50,189 nt of DNA from Ascoidea tarda (nom. inval.) (Eukaryota; Ascomycota; Saccharomycetes; Ascoideales; Ascoideaceae): NCBI GenBank assembly GCA_030560485.1, contig JAKTTS010000048.1, positions 1 through 50,189 of the forward strand, in the 5' to 3' direction. This document shows positions 49,171 through 50,189 of the stretch, piece by piece (position 1 is the first letter of the stretch; every line of letters starts with the position of its first letter). Below the pieces are notes generated by a model. It had not been told where the DNA came from. It did no database searches and was given only the letters and a program-made list of their open reading frames with translations. The position numbers were made by a program, and so were the translations under genes.

Positions 49171-49703
49171 AACGTATAGTGTAATAAACCTGGTTTGACA
49201 ACTAATTTTATAAATCCAAAGTAAAATGCAACATCTTTTTTCGTTGTCTATCGTCAATTACAAAATAATGATCGAATTACTGTTGACAAAATTCAAAAAC
49301 ATTAGCAGTTGAAAAAAACAATTAGCATAAAATCACAAAGTTGCTGTGAAGCAGAAACTTGCGGTGGTTCTATCAGGCCTTGTGGGCTTATGAGAATATA
49401 AAAACAAGCACAATCCATCGCAAATTCACAGCAAGTGATTTTAACCAAATAATCTGTCTTTTCTGATATCAATTTACCAATTACTACAAACACAATTTGT
49501 GATCAATTATCAAACTTAACATCTCCAGTTCAACCACTGCTCGCAATTAACATACAGTTCTGATCCAATACTTCTACGCAGACCAATGGTATCTTCTCAA
49601 AATATTGACAATGCAATTTAAGAAACAAACTTTTTCATCTACTGGAATTTGCAAAATTTTGAAGAATTACTGAATAAAATAAAAAGATCATTTTAAGGAA
49701 AAA
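49171..49703. promoter_or_regulatory. Intergenic region upstream of the last ORF
   Basis: TATAAAAA lies at 49397-49404, between the arms of a 10-bp inverted repeat (TTGCTGTGAA 49341-49350; TTCACAGCAA 49425-49434). A short upstream ORF (MVSSQNIDNAI) starts at about 49586. Nothing else is recognisable. Confidence 0.4.
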
Positions 49704-50036
49704 ATGGTTTTTGAATCAACCGACGCAGTATCACTTTTTGCCGAACTTGAAGGACTAAAAGAGTTGGTTAATCAAAACGAAAACCGTTTGTCAGCATCAA
49801 GTGATGGAAGTAATACTCCCTTAAATAATTTGGAAGTAGCTTTTTGCAGCAAACTCCAACCACTAATTGAAAAAAATGGCAAGGCACTTGAGATTGATCT
49901 TCTATTCAAAACTCTACGTAATTACTCAAAATCTTATTATAAAAAAGAAACCGAGTTTAACTACTGCAATACTGTCAATCTGTCTATGACAGGCAAAAGT
50001 AGCATATGTTGTAGCGAATCCATGAAAATATATTAA
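49704..50036 (+). CDS. Hypothetical 110-aa protein
   Basis: I do not recognise this one. Residues 1-70 have a helical, amphipathic look (DAVSLFAELEGLKELVNQNENRL, LEVAFCSKLQPLIEKNG, LLFKTLRNYSKSYYKKE). The last 20 residues are Cys/Ser-rich and less protein-like. The start at 49704 follows an A-rich leader and a possible TATA 300 bp upstream. It could be a small real gene, or the first exon of a gene that continues past the window edge at 50189. No splice site convincing enough to extend it was found. Confidence 0.4.
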   Translation: MVFESTDAVSLFAELEGLKELVNQNENRLSASSDGSNTPLNNLEVAFCSKLQPLIEKNGKALEIDLLFKTLRNYSKSYYKKETEFNYCNTVNLSMTGKSSICCSESMKIY

Positions 50037-50189
50037 GGTAAAGTATATAGAAGAGAGGAACGTAGAAGAGATCCGCAACCGTAGGGCTTCCTATATTGCA
50101 ATTCCCAGGGGCTTACACTCTAAGACCGTAACTCAGGGCTTTTTATGTAAACACGAAGAGAACTAGAAAATGTATTGGAAGACTTGACC
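50037..50189. other. Right edge of the window
   Basis: 153 bp with no feature I can support. GGTAAAGT directly after the preceding stop could be read as a weak splice donor, but no branch site or acceptor follows within the window. Confidence 0.4.

Noticed and set aside
1-50189. Transposons, LTR elements, CRISPR arrays, rRNA
   Set aside because: No terminal repeats, reverse transcriptase, integrase or transposase frames, spaced repeats or rRNA segments were seen on either strand.

Overview
The window reads as a chromosomal segment of an AT-rich budding yeast (Saccharomycotina). Every recognisable protein has its best remembered counterpart in Saccharomyces or Candida. Introns are few, short and close to the 5' end of their genes, with GTATGT-type donors and TACTAAC-like branch sites. 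TRP3 is the bifunctional yeast form (glutamine amidotransferase plus indole-glycerol-phosphate synthase) without the third domain of filamentous fungi. Asparagine runs and microsatellites are common inside and between genes. I cannot name the species.

Layout: an open frame running in from the left edge (1-767); a WSC-type wall sensor (1839-3923, +); a vacuolar amino-acid transporter of the AVT5/6 type (4800-6548, -) divergent from NOT5 of the CCR4-NOT complex (7093-9384, +); TRP3 with one intron (9785-11335, +); RPF2 with a 14-nt first exon (11459-12500, -). A 5-kb gene-poor stretch follows, with satellite arrays and two paralogous 61-residue cysteine-rich proteins (14479-14664 and 16920-17105). 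Then come MRH4 (17514-19532, +), a uridine-kinase-like protein (19664-20659, +), CDC6 (20730-22976, -), a LOT5/ICln-like protein (23334-24215, -), an Asn-rich coiled-coil orphan (24486-26123, +), a probable spindle-pole-body protein with a Cep57/Ppc89-like C-terminus (26663-28663, +), an SLS1-like mitochondrial protein (28951-31923, +), an AGP2-type permease (32797-34563, +), CEF1 (35436-37424, -), a PNGase-A-like type II membrane glycoprotein (37917-40040, +), a three-exon ZIP2/SHOC1-like meiotic gene (40367-43513, +), SDH1 with one intron (43834-45877, -), a 2.3-kb gene-free stretch, a YPQ-type PQ-loop transporter (48148-49170, +) and a short orphan (49704-50036, +).

The genes are unrelated housekeeping units, as is usual in yeast; there is no operon or biosynthetic cluster. 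I see no transposon, retroelement, CRISPR array, rRNA or convincing tRNA. The exon structures of TRP3, RPF2, SDH1 and ZIP2 were worked out here from splice signals plus continuity of the conserved protein. The less ordinary items are the pair of zinc-ligand micro-proteins in the gene-poor region, a perfect 15-bp GC-rich inverted repeat upstream of the SLS1-like gene, the Cep57-like domain in a yeast protein, and an overlapping upstream ORF at the ZIP2 start.
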